Part shown: piece by piece, positions 17,934 to 26,998 of the stretch
Position numbering within the stretch: the stretch's first letter is position 1
Layout of the letters: each line of letters opens with the position of its first letter
DNA from: an uncultured Bacteroides sp.
GTDB taxonomy: Bacteria > Bacteroidota > Bacteroidia > Bacteroidales > Bacteroidaceae
Assembly: GCA_944320865.1 (NCBI GenBank)
Contig: CALUJC010000006.1
Span: 32,444-96,443, forward strand
Direction of reading: 5' to 3'
DNA length: 64,000 nucleotides
The notes under the pieces: generated by a model
Told to the model about the DNA's origin: nothing
Databases searched by the model: none
What the model saw: only the letters and a program-made list of their open reading frames with translations
Position numbers and translations under genes: made by a program

Positions 17934-17969
17934 GGGGAGCATGATTTTCGAATCGTGCTCCCCTTTTTT
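17934..17969 (+). terminator. Rho-independent terminator of the fimbrial operon
   Basis: Stem GGGGAGCATGATT with AATCGTGCTCCCC (13 bp, one T-G wobble) on a TTCG tetraloop, followed by six T. It separates the fimbrial operon from the Crp-family gene. Confidence 0.92.
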
Positions 17970-18003
17970 CGTTACATCCTTGCAATATTTAATTTATTCT
18001 TAC

Positions 18004-18011
18004 TACTTTTG
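18004..18011 (+). promoter_or_regulatory. -7 box of the Crp-family gene, with palindrome at the start site
   Basis: TACTTTTG matches the Bacteroides -7 consensus TAnnTTTG, 28 bp before the ATG. Just downstream (18012-18036) lies a nested inverted repeat: the perfect palindrome CACAATTGTG flanked by TGCTG and CAGCA. At this place it would cover the transcription start and could be an operator for autoregulation, or a leader hairpin. Confidence 0.65.
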
Positions 18012-18039
18012 TGCTGTATAACACAATTGTGCAGCAGTT

Positions 18040-18741
18040 ATGGCAAAATTTGACCTATCCGAAATAGACGTCCCAACCCTGATAGCCGACATGTGGGAGC
18101 CCCTGAACGACGAGCAAAGGGAGATTCTTGCAAGCCACTTTACCCTACAGACATATAAGAAAAACGAGGTCATCCATTGCGAAGGGGAAACACCGACCCA
18201 CCTTATGTGCCTGCTGAAAGGAAAGGTGAAAGTCTACAAGGATGGCGTTGGGGGCAGAAGCCAGATTATCCGTGTCATCAAGCCTGTGGAATACTTCGGT
18301 TATCGTGCCTACTTCTCGGGGGCAGACTACATCACAGCTGCTGCAGCCTTTGAGCCTTCGCTCATCTGCCTCATCCCCATGACAACCATATCGCAACTAT
18401 TGATGCAGAACAACGCTTTGGCCATGTTCTTCATCAAGCAACTTTCCATCGACTTGGGCGTGGCAGACGAACGCACGGTAAGCCTCACCCAAAAGCACAT
18501 CCGCGGACGGCTGGCCGAATCCCTGATATTCCTGAAAGAAAGCTATGGCGTGGAAGAAGACGGCTCCACACTGAGCATCTACCTGTCGCGCGAAGACCTG
18601 GCCAACCTGTCGAACATGACAACGTCCAACGCCATACGAACCCTTTCGCAATTTGCAGCGGAAAGGCTCATCGCCATCGACGGGCGTAAAATAAAACTGA
18701 TAGATGAAGACAAGCTGAAGAAAATCAGCAAAATAGGATAA
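18040..18741 (+). CDS. Crp/Fnr-family transcriptional regulator
   Basis: A 233-residue cytoplasmic regulator. Residues ~20-125 form a cyclic-nucleotide-binding beta roll (VIHCEGETPTHLMCLLKGKV...YFGYRAYFSG). A long dimerisation helix follows, then a winged helix at ~150-225 with YLSREDLANLSNMTTSNAIR as the DNA-binding helix pair. The PRE-R-x-S/T cAMP pocket of E. coli Crp is absent, and so is a cysteine cluster as in Fnr, so the signal is unknown. It has its own promoter behind the fimbrial terminator; a role in fimbrial control is only suggested by position. Confidence 0.85.
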   Translation: MAKFDLSEIDVPTLIADMWEPLNDEQREILASHFTLQTYKKNEVIHCEGETPTHLMCLLKGKVKVYKDGVGGRSQIIRVIKPVEYFGYRAYFSGADYITAAAAFEPSLICLIPMTTISQLLMQNNALAMFFIKQLSIDLGVADERTVSLTQKHIRGRLAESLIFLKESYGVEEDGSTLSIYLSREDLANLSNMTTSNAIRTLSQFAAERLIAIDGRKIKLIDEDKLKKISKIG

Positions 18742-18792
18742 ATTAAATGAAGAATGAAGAGGGGGCATCAAAAATGAGCGTTACTATCAAAC

Positions 18793-18870
18793 TGTCATGC
18801 TGAACGCATGTGAAGCATCTCCCGAAAGCAAAGGTCAGCAGAAGCTCCTTCACTACGTTCAGGATGACAG
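18793..18870. repeat. Dispersed inverted repeat (GATGACAG family), copy 3
   Basis: TGTCATGCTGAACG at the left and CGTTCAGGATGACAG at the right form an imperfect inverted repeat of 78 bp between the convergent crp-like and trxB genes. Related to the copies at 2103-2199 and 8434-8503. It may serve as a bidirectional terminator. Confidence 0.65.
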
Positions 18871-18923
18871 AGTAAAACGATAGTCAAGACTCATTCCGAT
18901 ACACCCACTTCATAGTTGTGTTT

Positions 18924-19865
18924 TTATTGACGGGCAGAAAGGTATCGCTCGGCCTCGATGGCAGCCTGGCAACCACTGGCGGCGGCTGTAATGGCCTGGC
19001 GGTAATGCGGGTCGGCTACATCGCCAGCGGCAAACACGCCGGGAATCTTGGTGCGGGGAGTTCCGGGTTCCGTGAGGATATACCCTACCTCATCCGTATC
19101 CAAATAAGGCTTGAACACTTCCGAATTGGGCTTATGGCCTATGGCAAGGAAGAAGCCGTCGATAGCAAGGTCGTAACGCGTTTCGTCTACTTCGCCCATA
19201 CGTTTTACCAAATGCACTCCTTCTACTCCGTCTTCACCAAACAGGCCTACGGCATTGTGCTCAAACAATACTTCAATCTTTTCGTTGTCCATCACCCGCT
19301 CTTGCATGACCTTGGAAGCACGCAAATAAGGTTTACGTACAATCAAGTAGACTTTACTTGCCAGCCCGGCCAGATAAACAGCCTCCTCGCAGGCCGTATC
19401 TCCACCGCCAACCACGGCTACTGTCTTCTTTCGGTAAAAAAAGCCATCGCAAGTGGCGCAGGCACTTACCCCCATGCCGGCATACTTCTGTTCGTCAGCC
19501 AAACCCAGGTATTTGGCAGTAGCTCCGGTAGCAATAATCAGCGTATCCGTTTCCAACACTTTATCTCCGTCTACAGTGATGCGGTAGGGAGATTGGCTCA
19601 AGTCGGCAGCGGTCGCTACGCCATGACGTATGTCTGCCCCAAAACGTTCGGCCTGCTTGCGAAGGTCTTCCATGAGTTCAGAGCCATTGATGCCCTGTGG
19701 ATAGCCTGGGAAGTTCTCAACATCGGTAGTCGTCGTCAATTGTCCACCCGGTTGCAATCCGGAGTAAAGCACCGGTGCCAAATTGGCCCGACCGGCATAG
19801 ATGGCTGCCGTATAACCCGCAGGTCCGGAGCCGATAATCAAACATTTCAATCTTTCTGTTTCCAT
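18924..19865 (-). CDS. trxB: Thioredoxin-disulfide reductase
   Basis: A 313-residue cytoplasmic flavoprotein that passes electrons from NADPH to thioredoxin. The FAD fingerprint GSGPAG lies at residues 12-17, the redox-active CATC at 136-139 and the NADPH fingerprint GGGDTA at 153-158; the C-terminal FAD signature GVFAAGDV is present. The length is normal for low-molecular-weight TrxB. It is followed upstream by a MITE-like element and then the lolA-like and ftsK genes on the same strand. Confidence 0.96.
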   Translation of the reverse strand: METERLKCLIIGSGPAGYTAAIYAGRANLAPVLYSGLQPGGQLTTTTDVENFPGYPQGINGSELMEDLRKQAERFGADIRHGVATAADLSQSPYRITVDGDKVLETDTLIIATGATAKYLGLADEQKYAGMGVSACATCDGFFYRKKTVAVVGGGDTACEEAVYLAGLASKVYLIVRKPYLRASKVMQERVMDNEKIEVLFEHNAVGLFGEDGVEGVHLVKRMGEVDETRYDLAIDGFFLAIGHKPNSEVFKPYLDTDEVGYILTEPGTPRTKIPGVFAAGDVADPHYRQAITAAASGCQAAIEAERYLSARQ

Positions 19866-19920
19866 TCTATAAATATTTTTGTCTGCAAATTAAATGATAA
19901 TTTAGCGGGGCGAAGCCCCG

Positions 19921-20157
19921 AAATGAAGAATGAAGAACTAAGAATGAAGAATTTACAGATGATATAATGGGCAGCGGTAACTTGATTCCCCTCCTCCGGG
20001 GAGGAGGGGTGGCACGAAGTGACGGGGTGGTAGCGAATAATCACTTGTTTTATAAAAGGTTACCCTACCACCTCCCCCTTCGGGTACTCCTCCTCTGGGG
20101 AGGAGGAGAATTCTGTTACATCGCTAATTCTTCATTCATCATTCTTAATTCTTCATT
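19921..20157. repeat. MITE-like nested inverted repeat
   Basis: Outer arms AATGAAGAATGAAGAA... (19921-19953) and their complement ...TTCATTCATCATTCTT (20126-20157) flank an inner inverted pair: GGTAACTTGATTCCCCTCC with its hairpin GGGGAGGAGGGG at ~19976-20010, and the mirrored CTCCTCCTCTGGGGAGGAGG at ~20087-20107 followed by TTCTGTTAC. A third pair, GGGGTGGTAG and CTACCACCTCC, lies inside. No transposase is encoded. GC-rich small hairpins sit just outside (CGGGGCGAAGCCCCG at 19906, GCGCGCTTGCGCGCGC at 20161). The layout fits a non-autonomous mobile repeat. Confidence 0.6.
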
Positions 20158-20188
20158 AAAGCGCGCTTGCGCGCGCTAAATTCCCATT

Positions 20189-20830
20189 TCACCGTAAATC
20201 AATGACCTCTGCGTCAGGATACTTGGAGGCATCGAAAACGAAATGGCTATCTGACCACGATAGACCGTCTTCATAATTCTCCACCACTATCTCTACATCT
20301 TCCCCACCTTGTTGCAAAACAATACGCGCAGGACGGTAGGTGTTTTTCTGTATATACAGGGTGATGGAAAGTGCCTCCATACTATCCCCGGCAGCGGGCG
20401 CAGTCAGCTGCACGCCATAATAGCGCGAGGCATCCCCTGCACGGACTGGTTGAAGGAGTTGTGCCCGGTAACCATTGCGGTACAAGGAAAGCCACGCGTA
20501 GGGATTGAGTGTCTGCATCTCTTCCGGCGTCGGCTCGGAGATGTTCACTTCACCGGCCGAAACCAGATAACTCCATTGTGTATGTCCGTCGAACCAAGTA
20601 GTTACGCCTCCGACATAAAGCACAAATTTCTCATCCTTCAGCTCAATCGTCCCGGAAGATTGCCCGGAAGACGCCTGCATGGAAAATCCTATACGGAGTC
20701 CTCCTGCCTTACGGAAGCCAGCCTCCACCTCCTCCATTATTTTCTTGGCATCGGTCTGTTGTGCCATTGCCTGCGGCATAACAAACATGACCCAAAGAAG
20801 GCATATAAAAAAACGATTCAATGTATCCAT
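20189..20830 (-). CDS. LolA-like periplasmic lipoprotein carrier
   Basis: A 213-residue secreted protein; cleavage of the signal peptide is expected after MPQAMA (residue ~23). The body follows the LolA-like barrel pattern: GLRIGFSMQASSGQSSGTIELKDEKFVLY with WFDGHTQWSYL and LNPYAWLSLYRNGY. LolA carries lipoproteins from the inner to the outer membrane across the periplasm. The gene lies 4 bp behind ftsK, an arrangement that recurs in Bacteroidales, so the two are co-transcribed. Sequence identity to proteobacterial LolA is low, so I leave the gene symbol open. Confidence 0.8.
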   Translation of the reverse strand: MDTLNRFFICLLWVMFVMPQAMAQQTDAKKIMEEVEAGFRKAGGLRIGFSMQASSGQSSGTIELKDEKFVLYVGGVTTWFDGHTQWSYLVSAGEVNISEPTPEEMQTLNPYAWLSLYRNGYRAQLLQPVRAGDASRYYGVQLTAPAAGDSMEALSITLYIQKNTYRPARIVLQQGGEDVEIVVENYEDGLSWSDSHFVFDASKYPDAEVIDLR

Positions 20831-20834
20831 TCCA

Positions 20835-23276
20835 TTAAAAATTCTCTAAATGCTGCTCTAACGATATGATATCTGCAAAAAACACTTCACGCGGCTTGCT
20901 GCCCTGTGCCGGTCCTACGATATTCGCCTTCTCCAACTGATCCATGATGCGCCCCGCGCGATTGTATCCGATGGAAAACTTGCGTTGAATCAATGAAGTA
21001 GACCCCTGCTGGTGTGTAACAACCAAACGGGCGGCATCTTTGAACAACGGATCGAGTTTGTCCATATCCACATCCCTGACTTCGCTTCCCGAGTTTTCGT
21101 CCACATACTCAGGCAAGAAGAATGCGGTGGGATAACCTTGCTGGCGGGCAATGTAATTGGTAATGTCCAGCACTTCGGGCGTATCGATAAAGGCGCACTG
21201 CACACGCACGGGGTCGCCTCCTTGCAAGAAAAGCATATCGCCCTTGCCGATAAGCTGATTGGCGCCGGGACGGTCGAGAATGGTGCGCGAATCCACCATC
21301 TGCATTACACGGAAAGCTATGCGTGCAGGAAAGTTTGCCTTAATGGTACCGGTAATGATGTTGGTAGTGGGACGCTGGGTAGCAATAATCATGTGAATGC
21401 CCACGGCACGCGCCAACTGGGCGATGCGTGCAATGGGAAGCTCCACATCTTTACCCGCCGTCATGATAAGGTCGCCAAACTCGTCGATGACCACCACGAT
21501 GTAAGGCATAAACTTATGTCCCTTTTCCGGATTCAGGCGACGGTTGATGAATTTTTCATTATACTCTTTAATATTACGCACATGGGCAGCTTTCAACAAA
21601 TCATACCGCGTATCCATCTCCACACAAATGGAGTTGAGGGTCTGCACCACCTTGGTCACATCGGTAATGATAGGCTCCACCTCGTCAGGCAGTTTGGCAA
21701 GGAAATGATGTTCGATGCTCGAATATATACTGAACTCCACCTTCTTGGGGTCTACCAATACAAACTTCAATTCGGCCGGATGCTTCTTGTAAAGCAAAGA
21801 GGTAATAATGGCATTCAATCCTACGGATTTACCCTGACCGGTAGCACCGGCCACCAAAATGTGGGGCATCTTGGCAAGGTCTACCATGAACACCTCGTTC
21901 GTAATGGTCTTTCCCAAAGCAATGGGCAGGTCGAAGGCAGACTCCTGAAACTTCCGGCTTCCGATGATGCTGCGCCCCGACACTATCTGCTTGCGCGCAT
22001 TGGGCACTTCGATACCGATAGTTCCCTTCCCAGGGATCGGAGCAATGATGCGCACGCCCTCGGCCTTCAAAGCCAAGGCTATATCATCTTCCAACCCACG
22101 GATTTTAGAGATGCGGATGCCTTGCTCGGGCGTAATCTCGTAAAGCGTCACTGTAGGACCCACGGTGGCCTTGATGCTACTGATTTCTATGCCAAAACTC
22201 CGCAAGGCTCTTATTATCTTGTCCTTGTTGGCATTTTGCTCTTCCATGTCGATGGCCGGCTCATCATTGTCAAAGTGCTTCAACAGGTCGAGCGTGGGAT
22301 AATGGTAGTTTTCCAAATCCAAGCGCGGGTTATAAGGCTCTTGCACCTGTTCAACAAGGTCGTCGTCATTGTGCTCTACCCCAAATTCTACCCCCGTCTT
22401 TTCATCATTCTCAGACTGATCGGAAACGGTAGTCACAATCGGGTCCGGATTGGGTACTTCAATTATCATCTCCTGCTCCTTATCATCATCGGCAGAAGAT
22501 TCAGTCCCGGCATCTTCCTTCGTATCAGGAATATCGTCCACAACTCCAGCCTCCGGCTCCTCCTGGGAATGTCCTTCGCTTTCCAAAACATTGGCATCGC
22601 CTTCTCCAGGGCTTGACACAGCCTCCGCCTTCTCGGCCTTGCTACGTTTTAAGAAGCTGAGCGAAAGCACTTTTCTTAACCACACCACGGTGGAGGCGCT
22701 GAGGTAAATAAAGAAGCAGATGGCCGTCAGGGCAAGCAGCATCCACACGCCCGGCACGCCGATTTGCGATACCAACCATTGGCTGACATTATATCCATGC
22801 ATTCCTCCCAAATAGAGAAAAGAATCGCGGTATTGGTCGACAAACACAAAACCCAAGAACACGGAAAACCACACCAACAACAGGGCACAAACCGCGAACC
22901 ACTTCCATAAACGCACACGTGCCACCTTCATCAGTTTCAATCCCAGCACCGCTAGGAAAACAGGTATGAAATAGGATGATACGCCAAAACAGCGGTTGAT
23001 GAAATAACTTGCCAACTGGGCACCTCGCGAACCGGCATAGTTCTTCACCCCGTTATGTGTAGAAGCCAATTCATCAGCCGTGGCCTCATCAATAATGCTT
23101 TGATCGGCAGCTCCGGTAAAGAAGAAAGATGTGAATGCCAAAAGGAGGTATACCGCAAAAATCACGAATAACAGACCTGCGATGAAACGAAAAGTCTCGT
23201 TTTTAAAAACTCCTGTTAGCGCAACAAGTCGGGAAGGTGATTTTGTAGAATCGTTAGTTATATGTTTTTTTACCAT
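20835..23276 (-). CDS. ftsK: DNA translocase FtsK/SpoIIIE
   Basis: An 813-residue septal DNA pump that clears chromosome ends from the division plane and activates XerCD at dif. The N-terminal ~200 residues hold four membrane helices. A short acidic linker follows, then the motor with Walker A VAGATGQGKS and IIATQRP, and a C-terminal gamma winged helix (FSIGYNRAGRIMDQLE) for sequence-oriented DNA reading. The start at 23276 (MVKKHITN) is preferred over 23324 because the -7 box lies at 23322-23329 and an AGAGGA ribosome site precedes the ATG. The linker is short compared with E. coli FtsK. Confidence 0.95.
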   Translation of the reverse strand: MVKKHITNDSTKSPSRLVALTGVFKNETFRFIAGLLFVIFAVYLLLAFTSFFFTGAADQSIIDEATADELASTHNGVKNYAGSRGAQLASYFINRCFGVSSYFIPVFLAVLGLKLMKVARVRLWKWFAVCALLLVWFSVFLGFVFVDQYRDSFLYLGGMHGYNVSQWLVSQIGVPGVWMLLALTAICFFIYLSASTVVWLRKVLSLSFLKRSKAEKAEAVSSPGEGDANVLESEGHSQEEPEAGVVDDIPDTKEDAGTESSADDDKEQEMIIEVPNPDPIVTTVSDQSENDEKTGVEFGVEHNDDDLVEQVQEPYNPRLDLENYHYPTLDLLKHFDNDEPAIDMEEQNANKDKIIRALRSFGIEISSIKATVGPTVTLYEITPEQGIRISKIRGLEDDIALALKAEGVRIIAPIPGKGTIGIEVPNARKQIVSGRSIIGSRKFQESAFDLPIALGKTITNEVFMVDLAKMPHILVAGATGQGKSVGLNAIITSLLYKKHPAELKFVLVDPKKVEFSIYSSIEHHFLAKLPDEVEPIITDVTKVVQTLNSICVEMDTRYDLLKAAHVRNIKEYNEKFINRRLNPEKGHKFMPYIVVVIDEFGDLIMTAGKDVELPIARIAQLARAVGIHMIIATQRPTTNIITGTIKANFPARIAFRVMQMVDSRTILDRPGANQLIGKGDMLFLQGGDPVRVQCAFIDTPEVLDITNYIARQQGYPTAFFLPEYVDENSGSEVRDVDMDKLDPLFKDAARLVVTHQQGSTSLIQRKFSIGYNRAGRIMDQLEKANIVGPAQGSKPREVFFADIISLEQHLENF

Positions 23277-23321
23277 GAATATATCCTCTTTAATAAACAA
23301 CTCTTTTCTATTATCACGATG

Positions 23322-23329
23322 CAAAAATA
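23322..23329 (-). promoter_or_regulatory. ftsK promoter, -7 box
   Basis: TATTTTTG on the minus strand matches TAnnTTTG. The predicted transcript starts near 23315, which rules out the longer ftsK start. Confidence 0.65.
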
Positions 23330-23330
23330 C

Positions 23331-23360
23331 AAAAAAATCCCCCGTTAAAGACGGGGGATA
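23331..23360 (-). terminator. recQ terminator
   Basis: Perfect 9-bp stem ATCCCCCGT/ACGGGGGAT (23337-23345 with 23351-23359) and a seven-T run on the minus strand, between the recQ stop and the ftsK promoter. Confidence 0.9.
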
Positions 23361-23396
23361 CTAATGTTTTCACAATCGCAATGTTATTTCACGCTC

Positions 23397-25580
23397 TTAA
23401 TTGGCCATTTCAGAAATGAACTTGATACGTACCAAGCGGACTTCTTCTTCCGTAAAATCATCACCTAACTCTTCAAGAGCTTCTTCGATGTCGTCGGTAG
23501 TAGATTCCTTGAAATAATCATAAATGTCGAGCATGTGGTCTTCATCCATAATTTCATCCAAGAAATAATCAATATTCAATTTAGTCCCTGAATATACAAT
23601 GGCCTCTATTTCACTTAAAAGTTCTTCAAATTCAATGCCCTTCGACACGGCAATATCGTCCAGAGCCACTTTACGGTCTATGGCCTGGATGATGGATACT
23701 TTCAGTTTGGACTTGTTGGCTACTGTGCGGACACGCAAATCTTCCGGACGTTCTATCTCATTTTCCTCGCAATGACGCTTGATAAGCTTGCAAAATTCTT
23801 CGCCATAACGCTTCGCTTTGCCTGCACCTACACCCGGAATATTTTGAAGTTCTTCCAAAGTAACAGGATAAATAGTCGCCATAGCTTCCAAAGACGGGTC
23901 TTGGAAGATGACATAAGGCGGCACCGCAAGTTGTTTGGAGAGTTTCTTGCGTAAATCTTTCAACATGGCATACAAAGTGGGGTCGACAGCACATGCTCCT
24001 CCGCCCCTCATGGGTGCATCTTCCTCAATTTCCTCGAAGTCATTGTCTTCTACAATTTTAAAGGATACAGGATGTTTCAGGAACTTCCGTCCTTCTTCGG
24101 TCACTTTCAGCAGCCCATAATTTTCCACATCTTTACTGAGATAGCCTGCTATCAAAGCCTGGCGGATTACCGCATTCCAAGTTTTATCTTCCTCGTCCAT
24201 ACCAGAGCCGAACACATCCAGGTCTTCATGCAAATGCGCCTGCACCTCTGACGTTTCCCGACCACGTATGACATCGATTATATAGTCTGCCTTAAAATTT
24301 TCTTTTACCGCGAGAATCGTTTCTAACACGGTACATAACAGTTCTTGAGCTTCCACTTGTTTTTTAGGATTTAAACAATTGTCGCAATTACCACAATTAT
24401 CTTCAGTATATTCCTCGCCAAAATAATGCAGCAATGTCTTCCTGCGACACAAAGAAGACTCTGCATAAGCAGCCGTTTCCTGCAATAGTTGCCTACCTAT
24501 TTCCTGTTCGGCCACAGGTTTGCCTTGCATGAATTTTTCCAGCTTCTGCAAATCTTTATTAGTATAGAAAGTGATGCACTTACCTTCACCACCATCGCGA
24601 CCGGCACGCCCGGTTTCCTGGTAATAACCTTCCAGGCTTTTCGGAATGTCATAATGAATGACGAAACGTACATCCGGCTTGTCTATACCCATACCAAAGG
24701 CAATGGTAGCCACAATAACATCGATTTTCTCCATCAGAAAATCATCTTGATTTTGTGTACGCGTAGCCGAATCCATACCGGCGTGATAAGGACGGGCATT
24801 AATACCATTAGCCTGCAAGATTTCAGCAAGTTCTTCTACTTTCTTACGGCTCAGGCAGTAAATGATACCTGATTTTTCGGGATTGTTTTTGATGAACTTA
24901 ATAATATCCTTATCGACATTGGCCGTTTTCGGACGTACTTCGTAATAAAGATTCGGACGATTGAACGAAGATTTGAATACTTTGGCATCTATCATGCCCA
25001 GATTTTTCTGTATATCATGCTGTACTTTCGGAGTAGCCGTTGCGGTAAGGGCAATCAACGGAGCTTTTCCTATCTCATTGATAATAGGCCGTATCCGACG
25101 ATATTCTGGACGGAAATCATGCCCCCATTCAGAAATACAATGGGCTTCATCGACTGCATAAAAGGAAATTTTCACAGTTTTCAGGAACTCCACATATTCA
25201 TCTTTTGTCAATGACTCGGGAGCAACATAAAGCAGTTTGGTCTTCCCTTTTATAATATCAGACTTAACCTGATCTATTGCACCTTTATTCAAAGAAGAAT
25301 TGATGAAATGGGCTATCCCGTCTTCTTCGCTATAATTACGCATTGCATCGACCTGGTTCTTCATCAGTGCAATCAGAGGTGAAATGACAATAGCTGTTCC
25401 CTCCATCAACAAAGAAGGTAATTGATAGCATAGAGATTTTCCCCCACCAGTAGGCATCAACACAAACGTATCATTACCTGCCAGCAGATTTTCTATAATC
25501 GCCTCTTGATTACCTTTGAAGGTATCAAAACCGAAGTATTTCTTCAGTTCCTCTGTCAAATTAATCTTCTTTTTTGCCAT
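23397..25580 (-). CDS. recQ: ATP-dependent DNA helicase RecQ
   Basis: A 727-residue 3'-5' DNA helicase of recombination and repair. The core has Walker A LMPTGGGKS, the DEAH box in AVDEAHCISEWGHDFRPEY and helicase motif VI QETGRAGRDG. A zinc-binding region with NCGNCDNC follows (near residue 405), then the winged-helix RQC domain and an HRDC domain (~540-610). The last ~110 residues form an acidic helical extension beyond HRDC, as is common in Bacteroidetes RecQ. It has its own promoter and terminator. Confidence 0.95.
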   Translation of the reverse strand: MAKKKINLTEELKKYFGFDTFKGNQEAIIENLLAGNDTFVLMPTGGGKSLCYQLPSLLMEGTAIVISPLIALMKNQVDAMRNYSEEDGIAHFINSSLNKGAIDQVKSDIIKGKTKLLYVAPESLTKDEYVEFLKTVKISFYAVDEAHCISEWGHDFRPEYRRIRPIINEIGKAPLIALTATATPKVQHDIQKNLGMIDAKVFKSSFNRPNLYYEVRPKTANVDKDIIKFIKNNPEKSGIIYCLSRKKVEELAEILQANGINARPYHAGMDSATRTQNQDDFLMEKIDVIVATIAFGMGIDKPDVRFVIHYDIPKSLEGYYQETGRAGRDGGEGKCITFYTNKDLQKLEKFMQGKPVAEQEIGRQLLQETAAYAESSLCRRKTLLHYFGEEYTEDNCGNCDNCLNPKKQVEAQELLCTVLETILAVKENFKADYIIDVIRGRETSEVQAHLHEDLDVFGSGMDEEDKTWNAVIRQALIAGYLSKDVENYGLLKVTEEGRKFLKHPVSFKIVEDNDFEEIEEDAPMRGGGACAVDPTLYAMLKDLRKKLSKQLAVPPYVIFQDPSLEAMATIYPVTLEELQNIPGVGAGKAKRYGEEFCKLIKRHCEENEIERPEDLRVRTVANKSKLKVSIIQAIDRKVALDDIAVSKGIEFEELLSEIEAIVYSGTKLNIDYFLDEIMDEDHMLDIYDYFKESTTDDIEEALEELGDDFTEEEVRLVRIKFISEMAN

Positions 25581-25653
25581 GGTTTTAGGTCGTTGTTATA
25601 TAAAAAAATCTCATGCGCTTTTTTACGGCGACACATTTACTTTAGAATTCTAA

Positions 25654-25684
25654 CAAAGTTAGGAACAACTTCTCTATTTCCCAA
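25654..25684 (-). promoter_or_regulatory. recQ promoter
   Basis: -7 box TAACTTTG at 25654-25661 and -33 TTG at 25682-25684 on the minus strand, 20 bp apart. Confidence 0.7.
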
Positions 25685-25751
25685 CATAATCTGCCCATAA
25701 TTTTGCAATAAAAAACAAAAAAATCCGCCATACAATCTTCTGACGCTCCTT

Positions 25752-26996
25752 TTAAGCATTTTGAAGTCTTGCCATATTAGCTTTCTCCAATTGGTGCCGG
25801 GCATAATCCAATGTTACGACAAAATGGTCTTTATGCTCAGAAGGAATTTCAAACATGGCATCCATCATAATGGTTTCTACAATGGAACGCAACCCTCTTG
25901 CACCCAATTTGTATTCTATCGCCTTATCAACAATGTATTCAAATACAGCGTCTTCAAAATCAAGCTTGACACCATCCATTTCAAACAGTTTGACATATTG
26001 CTTGATAATGGAATTTTTGGGTTCTGTCAATATCGCACGCAAAGCATTCCTATCCAAAGGATTCAAGTAAGTCAAAACCGGCAAACGCCCGATGATTTCA
26101 GGAATCAGCCCAAATGCTTTCAAATCTTGCGGAGCGATATACTGCATCAGATTATTACGGTCAATAGTTGCCGCATTGCGCACTGAATTATATCCTACCA
26201 CATGAGTGTTAAGCCGCTGGGCTATTTTTTTCTCTATGCCATCAAACGCCCCTCCACAAATGAACAAGATGTTTTTCGTATTTACAGGAATCATTTTCTG
26301 TTCGGGATGCTTACGTCCGCCCTGTGGAGGAACGTTAACAACAGAGCCTTCCAAAAGCTTCAACAATCCCTGTTGTACACCTTCGCCACTTACATCCCTC
26401 GTTATTGAGGGATTGTCACCCTTACGGGCTATTTTGTCTATCTCATCAATGAACACAATGCCACGCTCAGCCTCAGCCACATTGTAATCTGCGACTTGGA
26501 GCAAACGGGTCAAAATGCTTTCGATATCCTCACCCACATATCCGGCTTCAGTAAGTACCGTAGCGTCCACTATAGTAAAAGGTACATTCAGCAATTTGGC
26601 AATGGTGCGTGCCAGCAATGTTTTACCTGTACCGGTGCTTCCTACCATGATAATATTGGATTTTTCTATCTCAACATCATCACCACTTTCTTTTTGAAGC
26701 AAACGTTTATAATGGTTATATACGGAAACTGCCAAGAAGCGCTTGGCATCATCTTGCCCGATGACATATTGATCCAGAAATTGTTTTATTTCAACAGGTT
26801 TAGGCAATTCCTGTAGGTTCAACTGCTTGGTACTTCCTTTTTTCCCGGATCCAAGTGCTTCTTGTACAATCTCATATGCTTGGGTGGCACAACTATCACA
26901 AATAAATCCATTCAGGCCAGTGATGAGGAATCCCACTTCATCTTCAGTCCGCCCGCAAAAGCTACACCTATTTTTATTTTTTTTAGAATCGGCCAT
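25752..26996 (-). CDS. clpX: ClpX, ATPase subunit of the ClpXP protease
   Basis: A 414-residue AAA+ unfoldase that recognises tagged proteins and feeds them to ClpP. The N-terminal C4 zinc finger uses Cys11, Cys14, Cys33 and Cys36; Walker A is GSTGTGKT, Walker B is [11 protein letters not shown], and the RGLRSIVE sensor-2 region is near residue 370. It starts 2 bp after the clpP stop, so the two are one transcript. Confidence 0.97.
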   Translation of the reverse strand: MADSKKNKNRCSFCGRTEDEVGFLITGLNGFICDSCATQAYEIVQEALGSGKKGSTKQLNLQELPKPVEIKQFLDQYVIGQDDAKRFLAVSVYNHYKRLLQKESGDDVEIEKSNIIMVGSTGTGKTLLARTIAKLLNVPFTIVDATVLTEAGYVGEDIESILTRLLQVADYNVAEAERGIVFIDEIDKIARKGDNPSITRDVSGEGVQQGLLKLLEGSVVNVPPQGGRKHPEQKMIPVNTKNILFICGGAFDGIEKKIAQRLNTHVVGYNSVRNAATIDRNNLMQYIAPQDLKAFGLIPEIIGRLPVLTYLNPLDRNALRAILTEPKNSIIKQYVKLFEMDGVKLDFEDAVFEYIVDKAIEYKLGARGLRSIVETIMMDAMFEIPSEHKDHFVVTLDYARHQLEKANMARLQNA

Positions 26997-26998
26997 AT

